This document shows positions 8,436 through 17,171 of a stretch of 64,000 bases of DNA, in pieces. A program made the position numbers and the translations under genes. How positions within the stretch are numbered: the first letter of the stretch is position 1; every line of letters begins with the position of its first letter. Source of the stretch: Acetobacterium tundrae (GTDB lineage Bacteria > Bacillota > Clostridia > Eubacteriales > Eubacteriaceae); assembly GCF_008086615.1 (NCBI RefSeq), contig NZ_RXYB01000004.1, forward strand, positions 174,775-238,774, given 5' to 3'. Under the pieces are notes generated by a model. It was not told the DNA's origin. It made no database searches and worked only from the letters and a program-made list of their open reading frames with translations.

Positions 8436-9323
8436 GTGTGTAAAATGAAAGAGATTATTAAAGCGGAAATTTTTCGGTATGTCAGAGAAAATGAGAACAA
8501 TTATTCAAATAAGTTTCAAGCTCCCTATTTTGATGAGCCATTGGTTCAATTTGCTTCGGCAACAGATGAACTGTTCAGTCAGTATAAAGAATTCATCGCA
8601 CCCGAACATTTAACTCCACAGGAAGTATTTGACATCGCCTATGAAGCTGAAGCAATCAGCCCTAAGACGGTCATCAGTATTGTTTTACCTGTTTCAGAAA
8701 TAATTCGTCAAAGCAACCGCATTCAAAAGGAGTGGGCGTCGGATGAATGGACACTGCTTCGAACCTTTGGTGATGATTTTTTCATTGACGGTTTGAATGA
8801 TCATCTGTCTCGATTCTTGAACAATAAAGGATACAAGACTGTTAATCCAATAAATCTAAAAGTGTTCAAAAAATACATTAACGAGAAAGGACCTTTATCA
8901 AATTGGTCACAACGGCATGTCGCTTTTGCTGCAGGTCTGGGGACATTTAGCATTAATGATGGCTTTATCACCGAGAAGGGCATAGCGGTTCGATTAACAT
9001 CGCTTGTTACTGAAGTATTGATTGAGCCTGACAAACGAAAAACAGAGAGTCATACAGCAAACTGTCTCTATCTGTCAAAAGGAACATGTAAAGCCTGTTT
9101 CAAACGTTGTCCGGTAGGCGCCATTACAGAAAAAGGACATGATAAAATTGTGTGTGCACAACGATGTTATGGAGAAGAATCCCAATCTCGGGCAAAAGCA
9201 ATTGGTGGGAATCCGAAAGCTGGATCAGGCTGCGGTTTATGTCAAACTAATATTCCATGTGAGTTTTCTAATCCCATGGGAATGATTAAAAGCAAGGATG
9301 GTTGCAATGAAGAAGCAAACTGA
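8436..9323 (+). CDS. Double 4Fe-4S cluster protein (epoxyqueuosine reductase QueG-like C-terminal region)
   Basis: The C-terminal third carries two ferredoxin-like cysteine sets, CLYLSKGTCKACFKRCP and CAQRCYGE...CGLCQTNIPCE. These are typical of the 4Fe-4S double-cluster proteins related to QueG, but the cobalamin-binding catalytic core is not clearly recognisable. The N-terminal 200 residues include the family stretch RHVAFAAGLGTFSINDGFIT. It probably transfers electrons or acts as a reductase. The start is uncertain: GTG 8436 and ATG 8445 follow an AAAGAGAG stretch, and an upstream ATG at 8394 lacks a ribosome binding site. It overlaps the DUF2284 gene by 26 nt, so the two are coupled. Confidence 0.8.
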   Translation: MCKMKEIIKAEIFRYVRENENNYSNKFQAPYFDEPLVQFASATDELFSQYKEFIAPEHLTPQEVFDIAYEAEAISPKTVISIVLPVSEIIRQSNRIQKEWASDEWTLLRTFGDDFFIDGLNDHLSRFLNNKGYKTVNPINLKVFKKYINEKGPLSNWSQRHVAFAAGLGTFSINDGFITEKGIAVRLTSLVTEVLIEPDKRKTESHTANCLYLSKGTCKACFKRCPVGAITEKGHDKIVCAQRCYGEESQSRAKAIGGNPKAGSGCGLCQTNIPCEFSNPMGMIKSKDGCNEEAN

Positions 9324-9849
9324 AATTGAAAAAAATCTGGCCCAACTGCCCATTCTGGAATATGTGTTTTTCAAACCGGAAGAGATTATTTTCGCCAAAG
9401 AAGTTCGGGATCTTTGTGAAGGAAATGGCTGCGGCATGTATAATACAAACTGGGCCTGTCCACCGGCAGTGGGAAGCATAGAAACTTGCAGGGAAAAATG
9501 TCATGCTTATGATAAAGCCATGCTTTTTACCACAACTACCGAAATGGCCAGTAGTTTTGACATGAAAGGTTGGATGGATGCAAGAGTGGAGCATGAGGCA
9601 TTAACCAATCAGGTTGCGGATGTTTTTCGCAGATACGACAAAAATGCCTTGATTCTATCGACTGAAGGATGTACGGTGTGCAAAAAATGTGCCTACCCCG
9701 ATGCTCCCTGCCGCTTCCCGGATCGCATGTATCCGGCCACTGAAGGTTACGGTATCATGGTGATGCAAATGGCGCCGGCTTTAAATATCCAATATAATAA
9801 TGGCGCCAATACCGTTACCTATTTCAGCATGGTTCTATTTAATGAATAG
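9298..9849 (+). CDS. DUF2284 domain metal-binding protein
   Basis: 183 residues with many paired cysteines. The N-terminal half has CEGNGCGMYNTNWACPPAVG and a further CREKC. The C-terminal half has CTVCKKCAYPDAPCRFPDRM and ends NTVTYFSMVLFNE. The cysteine pattern indicates an Fe-S cluster or zinc binding; DUF2284 proteins are common in anaerobes and have no settled function. It is translated with the Fe-S protein upstream (overlap) and is 10 nt from the DUF3786 gene. A decayed duplicate lies at 5600-5880. Confidence 0.88.
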   Translation: MVAMKKQTEIEKNLAQLPILEYVFFKPEEIIFAKEVRDLCEGNGCGMYNTNWACPPAVGSIETCREKCHAYDKAMLFTTTTEMASSFDMKGWMDARVEHEALTNQVADVFRRYDKNALILSTEGCTVCKKCAYPDAPCRFPDRMYPATEGYGIMVMQMAPALNIQYNNGANTVTYFSMVLFNE

Positions 9850-9859
9850 GGGGCATACA

Positions 9860-10492
9860 ATGACGAGCTCGTACGATATCATTTATGAGGCACTATTACC
9901 CAAACTGGCTAAGTGTAACCTACAAGAAAGTGCCGCCCGTTTTAACCTGCCCATTGATTCCAATGGGCAGGTTCACATCGGTTTTTTAAAACGAGATTAT
10001 CTGATTACAAATGCAGGTGTAACACTGATTGACAAGAAACCGGTTAATATCAATAATCGGTCCATCCTGATCCATTACATTTTGTCGCAAGTTACTGGTG
10101 ATCCTGTTTATTTGTTTAAACCTCTTTTTCGTATGACGACTGTTTTTTCAAGCGGCGATAACGGAAAACCCAATATGATGGATGCACCTTTAATTAAAGT
10201 ATTTGAAAATGACATTATTAAATTAGAAGAAACGATTATAAAATTGGGAGGAAAACCAGAAATTTCCAAAGAATCCAATAGCCGGTGCTGGCTGTTAGAA
10301 GTTTTGCCTAAAATACCGGTTAAAATCATCTATCGGGAAGCAGATGAAGATTTCCCGGTTGAGATTCAAACCCAATTTGATGAAAGTGCTCCGGAATTTC
10401 TGGAGTTTGAATGTCTGGCATTTTTATGCGGCTGTCTCGTCAGAGCATTGATTAAAACTGCCGAATATGGGACAGTGGACGGCTGGGAGTAG
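9860..10492 (+). CDS. DUF3786 domain protein
   Basis: A 210-residue protein beginning MTSSYDIIYEALLPKLAK, with an AGGGGG ribosome binding site just upstream; this start is preferred to an in-frame ATG inside the previous gene. The sequence matches what I know of DUF3786, a family often found near corrinoid- or metal-related genes in anaerobes (for example DPVYLFKPLFRMT and the C-terminal ECLAFLCGCLVRALIKTAEYG). No catalytic motif can be named. It is the last gene of the MarR-led operon and is followed by a terminator. Confidence 0.75.
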   Translation: MTSSYDIIYEALLPKLAKCNLQESAARFNLPIDSNGQVHIGFLKRDYLITNAGVTLIDKKPVNINNRSILIHYILSQVTGDPVYLFKPLFRMTTVFSSGDNGKPNMMDAPLIKVFENDIIKLEETIIKLGGKPEISKESNSRCWLLEVLPKIPVKIIYREADEDFPVEIQTQFDESAPEFLEFECLAFLCGCLVRALIKTAEYGTVDGWE

Positions 10493-10519
10493 CAACCGGC
10501 CGTTGAGTTTTTAATCGCA

Positions 10520-10540
10520 CACCGAATTTTCGGTGCTTTT
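10520..10540 (+). terminator. Rho-independent terminator after the DUF3786 gene
   Basis: The stem CACCGAA/TTCGGTG has a 2-nt loop and is followed by CTTTTATTTG. The remaining gap to 10835 holds a further weak hairpin near 10766-10795 and no convincing gene. A minus-strand AAGGAG followed by an immediately stopped ATG near 10690 may be a dead gene start. Confidence 0.75.
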
Positions 10541-10835
10541 ATTTGCTAAAAACATGAAAACCAGTACGTTCACAGTGCCTGCCATTCATCGGCTATCCCA
10601 GAAGCCTGAACGCAATCAGCTGTGTGAACAATGCTATATTATAAGGGCTTCTAAACCTTCGATTTGTCGAGTAACTGCACTTGCCTATTTCATCGCATTC
10701 TCCTTTTTTTCTTTGATTTTATCATATTGTATTGTAAAGTGGAGCGGAGTCATATAAAATAAATGAGTTCCCGGTAAGATTACGGGATAATTTTTGGCCG
10801 CACTATTTTTATTGAAGAAAAGATGGAGTTAAAAG

Positions 10836-12857
10836 ATGATGATATTAGACACCAGGATTCAGATTGTCACCATATGTTTTTTTATAATCGTATATTTTGA
10901 TCATATCAAGAATAAAAAATTACCACTTTTATCGAATTATTTTTTTTCAACGATGCTTTTTTTTACAGCAGGAAATTTATTTTTTGACCTTGCTAAAGTA
11001 TATACCATCATATATATGGATATGGTTTCACCGCTGATTAATCGATTATGCAATCAGCTTTTTTATGCAACGCTAATCATGATTGTGGCATTTTTGTTCT
11101 GGTATGTTGAAATTCTAGGGCATAATCAGAAACGAATGGAATGGAAAAAGTTGACATTTAGTCTTTTGTTGCTTATTTTCCCGATGTATATGATCGTGTT
11201 TGGTGAACTGAATTATTATATTGATGATAATCAAGTTTATGCTTATGGATCAATGGCAGATGCCTTCTCGTTAACTGTTCTGATTTATGGCATCATGATT
11301 ATTATCGACACTTTTTTATATAAGGATACAATTGGTAAAGATAACCGTTTTGCCATTCGACTTGGTATCATGGTTTTGATTGGAGGCGTGGTCATTCAAT
11401 TCTTCAATCATGGACTGCTCACGTTAGGGGTGACCATTACGCTCATGATTCTATTTATTTACTTATCTCTTGAAAACCCTAAGGAATATATGGATGAAGA
11501 TACAGGAACTTTTAACAAAAGAGCATTTCATCTGATGATGGAAGAAAAAAAAGAAGCAGACAGACCGCTGATTCTTGTGAGTGTAGTAGTTGATGATTTG
11601 AATAAAATTCAAACCATGGTGGGACATGACCGCACCAATCATGTGCTTAAAATCATTGGTGATCAGATGAATGAAGTATTTCAGCTTGAGGAGCATTTTC
11701 ATGGAAAAATGATGAAACAGGTATATGAATTCAGTATGCAACACAAGCGAAAAATGATTAAAAACACCTTTTTATCGAGTGCTTATCATACCCGAAGCAA
11801 TGTGATGACTTTTTTAATCGAGCAGCCCCTGGAATCCATCCAGGATCAATTGAATCAGATCTCAATGTTTATCAAAGAACCGATCACTTGTTCACAATAC
11901 ACCATTGCAATAAAAGCACACATAGATGTTATTTTAACAGATGTATACAAAGAACAGTCTAACTGTGACGAAGTATATGAAATGATGAATTATATGGCAA
12001 ACCATAATGAAGCACGATCTGATACTAATGTTCATTTTCTGAATGAGGAGATCATCAGTAAAAAGATGCGTTACACGACGATTAAAAATATCCTTCGGGA
12101 TGCCATTGCAAACCAGGGTTTTGATATGGTATATCAGCCGATTTATCATGCAAAGACAGGGGATTTTCTTTCGGCAGAAGCACTGGTACGCTTAACCGAT
12201 ACCACCACAGTCGGTTTTGTCTCACCGGAAGAGTTTATTCCCATTGCTGAGAAAAAAGGAATGATGATGGAGTTGGGTCAGATCGTATTTGAAAAAGTTT
12301 GTGCTTTTGCCCGTGAAAAGTGCCTTCAGGAAATAGGGATTGAGTATATTGAAGTTAATTTATCCGGTATTCAGTGTGTGCATCCGGATCTACCCAGTCA
12401 GTTGCAGAAGATTATGCAGAAATATGAAATAACACCGGGTTTTATCAATTTGGAAATTACAGAAACCGCATTTGTGGAGTCAGGAGAAATGCTCCAGGTA
12501 AATATGCATAAACTCAGGGAGATGGGTTGCAGCTTTTCAATGGACGATTTTGGAACCGGCTACTCTAACCTGTCTCGGATGGCAAAAGTAACATATGATC
12601 TAATAAAACTCGATAAAAGTTTAATTTGGCCTTGTTTCTCTGAAGAAAGCGGGAAAGCCAATGCAATTTTAGAAAGTGTGATTCGGTTGCTACATCAATT
12701 GAATGTCAAAATTGTAGCAGAGGGTGTGGAAACAGAAGAAATGGCGATCTACCTGAATGAACACGGGGTAACCTGCTTGCAGGGATATTATTATTCAAAA
12801 CCTATTGGTGAAGAGGCGTATTATAATTTTCTAATCAACGATCATGGGAGGAGATAA
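10836..12857 (+). CDS. Membrane c-di-GMP phosphodiesterase (degenerate GGDEF-EAL)
   Basis: 673 residues. The first 215 form about six to seven hydrophobic helices. A central region (about 220-400) occupies the position of a GGDEF domain but has no GGDEF motif. The C-terminal EAL domain (about 420-665) keeps the catalytic signature: SAEALVRL, the N in VNLS, LEITET, MDDFGTGYS, IKLDKSL, AEGVET and LQGYYYSKP. Active hydrolysis of c-di-GMP to pGpG is therefore expected, opposing the cyclase at 6042-7412. Two adjacent ATG codons could start it. Confidence 0.9.
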   Translation: MMILDTRIQIVTICFFIIVYFDHIKNKKLPLLSNYFFSTMLFFTAGNLFFDLAKVYTIIYMDMVSPLINRLCNQLFYATLIMIVAFLFWYVEILGHNQKRMEWKKLTFSLLLLIFPMYMIVFGELNYYIDDNQVYAYGSMADAFSLTVLIYGIMIIIDTFLYKDTIGKDNRFAIRLGIMVLIGGVVIQFFNHGLLTLGVTITLMILFIYLSLENPKEYMDEDTGTFNKRAFHLMMEEKKEADRPLILVSVVVDDLNKIQTMVGHDRTNHVLKIIGDQMNEVFQLEEHFHGKMMKQVYEFSMQHKRKMIKNTFLSSAYHTRSNVMTFLIEQPLESIQDQLNQISMFIKEPITCSQYTIAIKAHIDVILTDVYKEQSNCDEVYEMMNYMANHNEARSDTNVHFLNEEIISKKMRYTTIKNILRDAIANQGFDMVYQPIYHAKTGDFLSAEALVRLTDTTTVGFVSPEEFIPIAEKKGMMMELGQIVFEKVCAFAREKCLQEIGIEYIEVNLSGIQCVHPDLPSQLQKIMQKYEITPGFINLEITETAFVESGEMLQVNMHKLREMGCSFSMDDFGTGYSNLSRMAKVTYDLIKLDKSLIWPCFSEESGKANAILESVIRLLHQLNVKIVAEGVETEEMAIYLNEHGVTCLQGYYYSKPIGEEAYYNFLINDHGRR

Positions 12858-12948
12858 TCATTAACTTAAGACCAAGATTTTCTGATGACCGATTGTGCTA
12901 TAATGTACTAAATGAAAATTCTGTTGAAACAATAGTAAGGAGAAAGTT

Positions 12949-13263
12949 ATGGCAAAAGCAATAATTGCAAGTGGCGTTTGTGGTTTTACAACCGAGGTAA
13001 AGGCAGAAAGTTCAGGCCAGGGCATTGTTACCCTGGAAATTCTGACCGATTGTCCCGCTTTTCAGAAATTAAATGATGCTTTAAAAGAAGTTGATGGGAT
13101 GGCTTGTGTCTTTGGCAAGATCGGTGAAGGACCTATCTATGAAGCCTGCCGTGTTAATTGCAAGCATGCAGCTTGTCCGGTTCCTATGGGAATAACCAAA
13201 GCAGTGGAAGTTGCCGCCGGTTTAGCTTTGCCCAGGGATGTAAGCGTGATATTAACGAAATAA
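12949..13263 (+). CDS. DUF6951-like small cysteine protein
   Basis: A 104-residue protein starting MAKAIIASGVCGFTTEVKA after a TAAGGAGAAAG ribosome binding site. Conserved-looking cysteines are at about 11, 36, 53 and in the cluster CRVNCKHAACPVP. Short proteins of this type occur widely in clostridia and methanogens, and I associate them with DUF6951 (name from memory). The cysteines suggest metal or Fe-S binding. It stands alone behind a TATAAT-like sequence at 12898-12903. Confidence 0.75.
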   Translation: MAKAIIASGVCGFTTEVKAESSGQGIVTLEILTDCPAFQKLNDALKEVDGMACVFGKIGEGPIYEACRVNCKHAACPVPMGITKAVEVAAGLALPRDVSVILTK

Positions 13264-13322
13264 TATGAGCCAGTTATTTATCATCAAGCTGAAGTTTGGA
13301 AATAGAGGAGAACGAGAGAATA

Positions 13323-13640
13323 ATGCTTAAGCAAATCAGGTATTTTCAATCTGTGGTTCGTAATCAAAGTTTTACCGAGGCCGCCGAAGAATGCTTTGTT
13401 TCTCAGTCGGCTATTTCTCAGCAGATCCAGGCATTAGAAAATGAGCTGGGGGTGAAACTCATTGTTCGCGAAAAAAGGTGTTGTGCATTCTGGAAGGTCA
13501 ATAATTCAGTTAGTAAGCTTAAAGAATTCTCAGAAACACTTAAAAATTCAATAAAGAAAACTGAAAAAGACTGCGTTCATGGTTATGGAGGCAGTCTTTT
13601 TACAGTTTTAGCATTAGAAATAAAGCTATTTAAACCTTGA
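13323..13640 (+). pseudogene. Truncated LysR-type regulator (HTH only)
   Basis: The first 57 residues are a normal LysR winged helix-turn-helix (AEECFVSQSAISQQIQALENELG). The sequence then leaves the family and runs into unrelated residues; the substrate-binding domain (about 200 residues) is missing. The frame continues only because it reads through the terminator hairpin at 13557-13609. The start ATG 13323 is preceded by GAGGAG. It is probably a decayed gene, though a small DNA-binding protein could still be made. Confidence 0.7.
13557..13609 (+). terminator. Terminator hairpin lying inside the residual LysR frame
   Basis: The arms AAAAAGACTGC (13564-13574) and GCAGTCTTTTT (13591-13601) are exact complements. 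They are extended by an outer AAAACTG/CAGTTTT pair with one bulged base. Its position shows that the 3' end of the reading frame is not original coding sequence. Confidence 0.75.
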
Positions 13641-13667
13641 CTTGTAGTCCACTCCAAGTGCTAAAAT
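13637..13667 (+). promoter_or_regulatory. MerR-type promoter 1 (19-bp spacer)
   Basis: TTGACT (13637-13642) and TAAAAT (13662-13667) are separated by 19 bp. The spacer carries the near-palindrome ACTTGTAGTCCACTCCAAGT. The long spacer with a dyad between the boxes is the hallmark of MerR-activated promoters. It drives only a decayed DUF362 gene. Confidence 0.75.
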
Positions 13668-13690
13668 GAAAAAAAAGGAGGTGCTTTCAC

Positions 13691-13935
13691 ATGAAACAAA
13701 TTTTAATAAAAAGCACAGCGACAACATAAAAACAGCAGTTGTTTATATGACAAAAAATATTAGTACTGAGGGACTTCTGGCTATTTATGAAGCCCTGGAT
13801 CAGGCATGTGTGGATCTTGTCTATGCAGCAGATGGGAAGGCCTTAATTGAAAGAATGGAATCCAGACATGCTATTCATACTTTGGAGCATGGTGATTCCA
13901 TCGGCCTCGGGACCAGAAATTATAAGGTGATCTAG
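13691..13935 (+). pseudogene. DUF362 (ferredoxin-like) gene remnant
   Basis: An ATG at 13691 with an AAAAGGAGG ribosome binding site opens MKQILIKSTATT and then stops. Another frame carries KTAVVYMTKNISTEGLLAIYEAL and, after a large internal loss, HTLEHGDSIGLGTRNYKVI. These resemble the beginning and the end of DUF362 proteins; the middle, including the ferredoxin cysteines, is gone. The 89-residue open frame is thus an internal-deletion product. Confidence 0.65.
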
Positions 13936-14001
13936 TTATTAGACTGGGCTTCACGATGAAGGACCAAGGCTTAAAGTAAACTTAATTATTGAACAGTGCT
14001 A

Positions 14002-14032
14002 TTGACTTAGAGTCGACTCCATATGATAAGGT
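14002..14032 (+). promoter_or_regulatory. MerR-type promoter 2 (19-bp spacer)
   Basis: TTGACT (14002-14007), a 19-bp spacer containing TAGAGTCGACTCCATAT with the central dyad GAGTCGACTC, and TAAGGT (14027-14032) precede the first Fe-S aldo/keto reductase gene at 14078. Confidence 0.75.
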
Positions 14033-14077
14033 AAATAAAATAAATAGTGAATAATAAAGAAAGAGGAAAATACCGAT

Positions 14078-15196
14078 ATGAAACAGAAAAAACTGGGATT
14101 TGGCTTTATGCGCTTACCGGTAACTAATCAGGAAGATTCAACAAGTATTGATACGGAGCAACTGAATAAAATGGTGGATACCTTTTTAGAAAGAGGGTTT
14201 ACCTACTTTGATACAGCCTATATGTATCATAACTTTAAGAGTGAAATTGCTTTAAGAGAAGCCCTGGTTAAACGACACCCAAGAGATTCTTTTACGGTTG
14301 CCACCAAGATGCCAACCATGTTTTTAAAAGCAAAAGAAGATCAGGAACGAATTTTTAGCGAACAGCTGGAAAAATGCGGCGTAGATTATTTTGACTATTA
14401 TCTCCTTCATAATCTTAATGTTTCCCATTATGAAATAGCAAAAAATATGGACAGTTTTGGATTTATCCAGAAGCAAAAAGAGGCGGGGAAAATCAGAAAC
14501 ATCGGCTTCTCTTATCACGACAATGCGGATTTGCTTGATGAAATTTTGACCGCGCATCCGGAAGTGGATTTTGTACAGCTGCAGATAAACTATATGGATT
14601 GGAATAATGAGAGCATCCAGTCCGGAAAATGTTATGACGTTGCCACAAAGCATGGTAAACCGGTTATAGTGATGGAACCCATTAAAGGTGGTACCCTTGC
14701 AGCGGTTCCAGACAAAGCGGCGGAAGTCTTAAAAGCCTATCATCCGGAAATGTCTATTTCTTCCTGGGCAGTTCGTTATGCAGCCAGTTTGGAAAATGTA
14801 AAAATCGTTTTAAGCGGTATGTCAAATATGGATCAGTTACTGGATAATACCGGATATATGGAGGAGTTCAAACCTTTTGTTAAAGAAGAATATGATATCA
14901 TCAATAATATCATGAAGATCATTAATGAATCAATCGCCATTCCATGTACAGCCTGTCAGTATTGTGTGGAGGGGTGTCCGATGAATATACCAATTCCCAA
15001 ATACTTTGCTTTATATAATGCTGAGAAGCAGTGTAAAAAGCAAGTGTTTTCAACACAAGGTGTCTATTATGGAAATTATACCAAAACGCATGGAAAAGCG
15101 TCAGACTGTATTGAATGCAAAAAGTGTGAAGATAGCTGTCCGCAACATATCGAAATTACAAAATGGTTAAAAGAAGTAGCCAGCACATTTGAATGA
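14078..15196 (+). CDS. Aldo/keto reductase with C-terminal 4Fe-4S domain
   Basis: 372 residues. The (beta/alpha)8 aldo/keto reductase domain (about 1-270) keeps the catalytic tetrad: Asp and Tyr in FDTAYMYHN, Lys in VATKMP, His in YLLHNL. The C-terminal part has two clostridial-type cysteine sets, [12 protein letters not shown] and [12 protein letters not shown], that should hold 4Fe-4S clusters and let the enzyme take electrons from ferredoxin or flavodoxin. It is driven by MerR-type promoter 2 and followed 45 nt later by a merR gene, probably in one operon. The carbonyl substrate is unknown. Confidence 0.9.
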   Translation: MKQKKLGFGFMRLPVTNQEDSTSIDTEQLNKMVDTFLERGFTYFDTAYMYHNFKSEIALREALVKRHPRDSFTVATKMPTMFLKAKEDQERIFSEQLEKCGVDYFDYYLLHNLNVSHYEIAKNMDSFGFIQKQKEAGKIRNIGFSYHDNADLLDEILTAHPEVDFVQLQINYMDWNNESIQSGKCYDVATKHGKPVIVMEPIKGGTLAAVPDKAAEVLKAYHPEMSISSWAVRYAASLENVKIVLSGMSNMDQLLDNTGYMEEFKPFVKEEYDIINNIMKIINESIAIPCTACQYCVEGCPMNIPIPKYFALYNAEKQCKKQVFSTQGVYYGNYTKTHGKASDCIECKKCEDSCPQHIEITKWLKEVASTFE

Positions 15197-15241
15197 CATG
15201 ATTTCAGCTAATGATCAGAACCAATTTGGAGGAAAATAAAG

Positions 15242-15619
15242 ATGACCATTACCGAAGTAAGTAAAAAATATGATATTTCCCAGGATACGTTGCGTTATTA
15301 TGAGCGGATTGGATTAATTCCTGCGGTCAACCGAACTAAGGGTGGCAATAGAGACTATACCGAAGAATCCTGCGGATGGATTGAACTGGCAAAATGCATG
15401 CGCTCGGCAGGGATTCCGATCGAAGCTCTGATTGAATACTGCGCGCTGACCCTGCAGGGGGAAGAGACCATCACGGCCCGAAAAGAACTTTTGGTTGAAG
15501 AACGTCGAAAGCTTTTGGAAAAAATCGAAGATATGCAAAAAACCATGGACAAGCTCAATTACAAAATAGACCGCTATGAAAAGGCGGAAATCACCGGCGT
15601 TTTGTCCTGGGATAAATAA
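15242..15619 (+). CDS. MerR family transcriptional regulator
   Basis: A 125-residue regulator. The N-terminal winged helix starts MTITEVSKKYDISQDTLRYYERIGLIP, followed by a long dimerisation helix (about 80-118). No cysteine-based metal site is evident in the short C-terminal end, so it resembles the AdhR/NmlR-type aldehyde or redox sensors rather than the mercury type. It sits behind the first Fe-S aldo/keto reductase. It is a strong candidate to act at the six MerR-type promoters in this block. Confidence 0.9.
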   Translation: MTITEVSKKYDISQDTLRYYERIGLIPAVNRTKGGNRDYTEESCGWIELAKCMRSAGIPIEALIEYCALTLQGEETITARKELLVEERRKLLEKIEDMQKTMDKLNYKIDRYEKAEITGVLSWDK

Positions 15620-15706
15620 ATCCAATGTTTGACCGAATCAAATGAGCGTATACAAAATTGCATTCCTTAAAAGGATGGGGATTTTTATAAAAATTAATGA
15701 TTTCTA

Positions 15707-15737
15707 TTGACTTAAAGTTCACTTCATATGATAAAAT
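15707..15737 (+). promoter_or_regulatory. MerR-type promoter 3 (19-bp spacer)
   Basis: TTGACT (15707-15712), a 19-bp spacer with TAAAGTTCACTTCATATGA, and TAAAAT (15732-15737). It lies 133 bp upstream of the second Fe-S aldo/keto reductase, leaving a long leader without a recognisable riboswitch. A weak hairpin at 15661-15677 ends the preceding operon. Confidence 0.75.
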
Positions 15738-15869
15738 AAATAAAATTAGTCATGTGCAAAATAAAAAACAGCGAAAACGATGGCGAACATGTTTTATTGG
15801 GCATAAGAAAACTACAATTGTTTAATATTGATTAACGCTGTTTAAATTTAAAATTAAGGAGATTGAAAG

Positions 15870-17021
15870 ATGTTGTATCGAAAATTCGGAAAAACAAATG
15901 AAGAAGTTTCTATTTTAGGGTTTGGTTGCATGCGGTTGCCGGTTATTGACGGGGTTCAAACAAATATTGATGAGGTGAAAGCAATTGAAATGATCAGATA
16001 CGCCATTGATAACAGCGTGAATTATATTGATACAGCCTATCCTTATCACGGAACCGGTTTTGACAAAGGGGGAGAGAGCGAACCTTTAGTTGCCAAGGCA
16101 TTAAAGGATGGCTATCGTGAACGGGTTAAACTGGCAACGAAACTTCCGGTATGGCTGGTTCAGACCAGAGCCGATATGGATCGATTATTAGATGCGCAGC
16201 TTAAACGGCTAGACACCGATGCCATCGATTTCTACCTGATGCATGGACTGAACAGCGCCTCCTGGCAAAATCTGGTAAAACTGAACGTCGGTGAATTTCT
16301 GGATCAGGCAATTAAAGACGGTAAAATCAAACATGCTGGTTTTTCTTTTCATGATGACTTTGATTTGTTTGTCGAAATTGTCGATGCTTATGACTGGTCT
16401 TTTTGTCAAATCCAATACAATTATCTGGATGAAAATTACCAGGCCGGTACAAAAGGCTTAGAATATGCGGCCAGCAAGGGAATGGGGGTTACTATTATGG
16501 AACCCATCAGAGGCGGTGCGCTGGTTGACAAATTACCTAATGAAGTTTTAGACGCCTGGAAGGAAGCACCAATCAAAAGAACCCCGGCCCAATGGGCACT
16601 CAGGTGGGTCATGAATCATCCCGAGGTGTCAGTGGTCCTGAGTGGCATGACGGAGATGGCCCAGGTGGTTGAAAATATCAAGACCGCCAATGAAGGTGCC
16701 GCCAATTCCTTAACGAACGAAGAAATCGCGTTAGTGGATTTTGCCAAGAAATCAATAAAAGAAAAGATGAAGGTCAACTGTACTGGCTGTCGATATTGTA
16801 TGCCTTGTCCAAACGGAGTCGACATACCGGGACATTTTTCTCTTTATAACAATGCCTTTCTATTTGATTCGCTCCCAAGAGCCAAAGGTCAATATGCGAT
16901 GATGTTTCCTCAAGATGCAAAAGCGTCGAATTGCGTTGAGTGCGGACAATGTGAAGAACAGTGTCCCCAGAAAATTGCCATTATCCAGGAGTTAAAAAAT
17001 GTCAGAGCCGCCTTAGAATAA
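15870..17021 (+). CDS. Aldo/keto reductase with C-terminal 4Fe-4S domain
   Basis: A 383-residue paralogue of the enzyme at 14078. The barrel has the tetrad residues (YIDTAYPYH, LATKLP, FYLMHGL). The C-terminal cluster motifs are CTGCRYCMPCP, slightly different from the paralogue, and CVECGQCEEQCP. An AAGGAG ribosome binding site precedes the ATG. It is transcribed alone from MerR-type promoter 3 and ends at a hairpin at 17040. It probably reduces aldehydes or ketones in the cytoplasm. Confidence 0.9.
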   Translation: MLYRKFGKTNEEVSILGFGCMRLPVIDGVQTNIDEVKAIEMIRYAIDNSVNYIDTAYPYHGTGFDKGGESEPLVAKALKDGYRERVKLATKLPVWLVQTRADMDRLLDAQLKRLDTDAIDFYLMHGLNSASWQNLVKLNVGEFLDQAIKDGKIKHAGFSFHDDFDLFVEIVDAYDWSFCQIQYNYLDENYQAGTKGLEYAASKGMGVTIMEPIRGGALVDKLPNEVLDAWKEAPIKRTPAQWALRWVMNHPEVSVVLSGMTEMAQVVENIKTANEGAANSLTNEEIALVDFAKKSIKEKMKVNCTGCRYCMPCPNGVDIPGHFSLYNNAFLFDSLPRAKGQYAMMFPQDAKASNCVECGQCEEQCPQKIAIIQELKNVRAALE

Positions 17022-17039
17022 AAATGCTGCTGAAAAAAC

Positions 17040-17068
17040 TCCGTGCCTTTAAGGTACGGATATTTTTT
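17040..17068 (+). terminator. Rho-independent terminator
   Basis: The stem TCCGTGCC/GGTACGGA (one G-T pair) is followed by TATTTTTT, 19 nt after the aldo/keto reductase stop. Confidence 0.7.
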
Positions 17069-17088
17069 AAAGAAATGAATAATTGTTG

Positions 17089-17119
17089 TTGACTTGAAGC
17101 AGACTCTAAGTAGTAATCT
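17089..17119 (+). promoter_or_regulatory. MerR-type promoter 4 (19-bp spacer)
   Basis: TTGACT (17089-17094), a 19-bp spacer with TGAAGCAGACTCTAAGTAG, and TAATCT (17114-17119), upstream of the flavodoxin-like gene. Confidence 0.7.
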
Positions 17120-17171
17120 ATTAATAACGATTAAAATAATTGAATTGAACTTAAAAAAAGGAGTAAACAAA

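Noticed and set aside
10533..10757. 74-residue ORF after the DUF3786 terminator
   Set aside because: It starts inside the terminator hairpin, has no ribosome binding site and no recognisable sequence; probably not coding.
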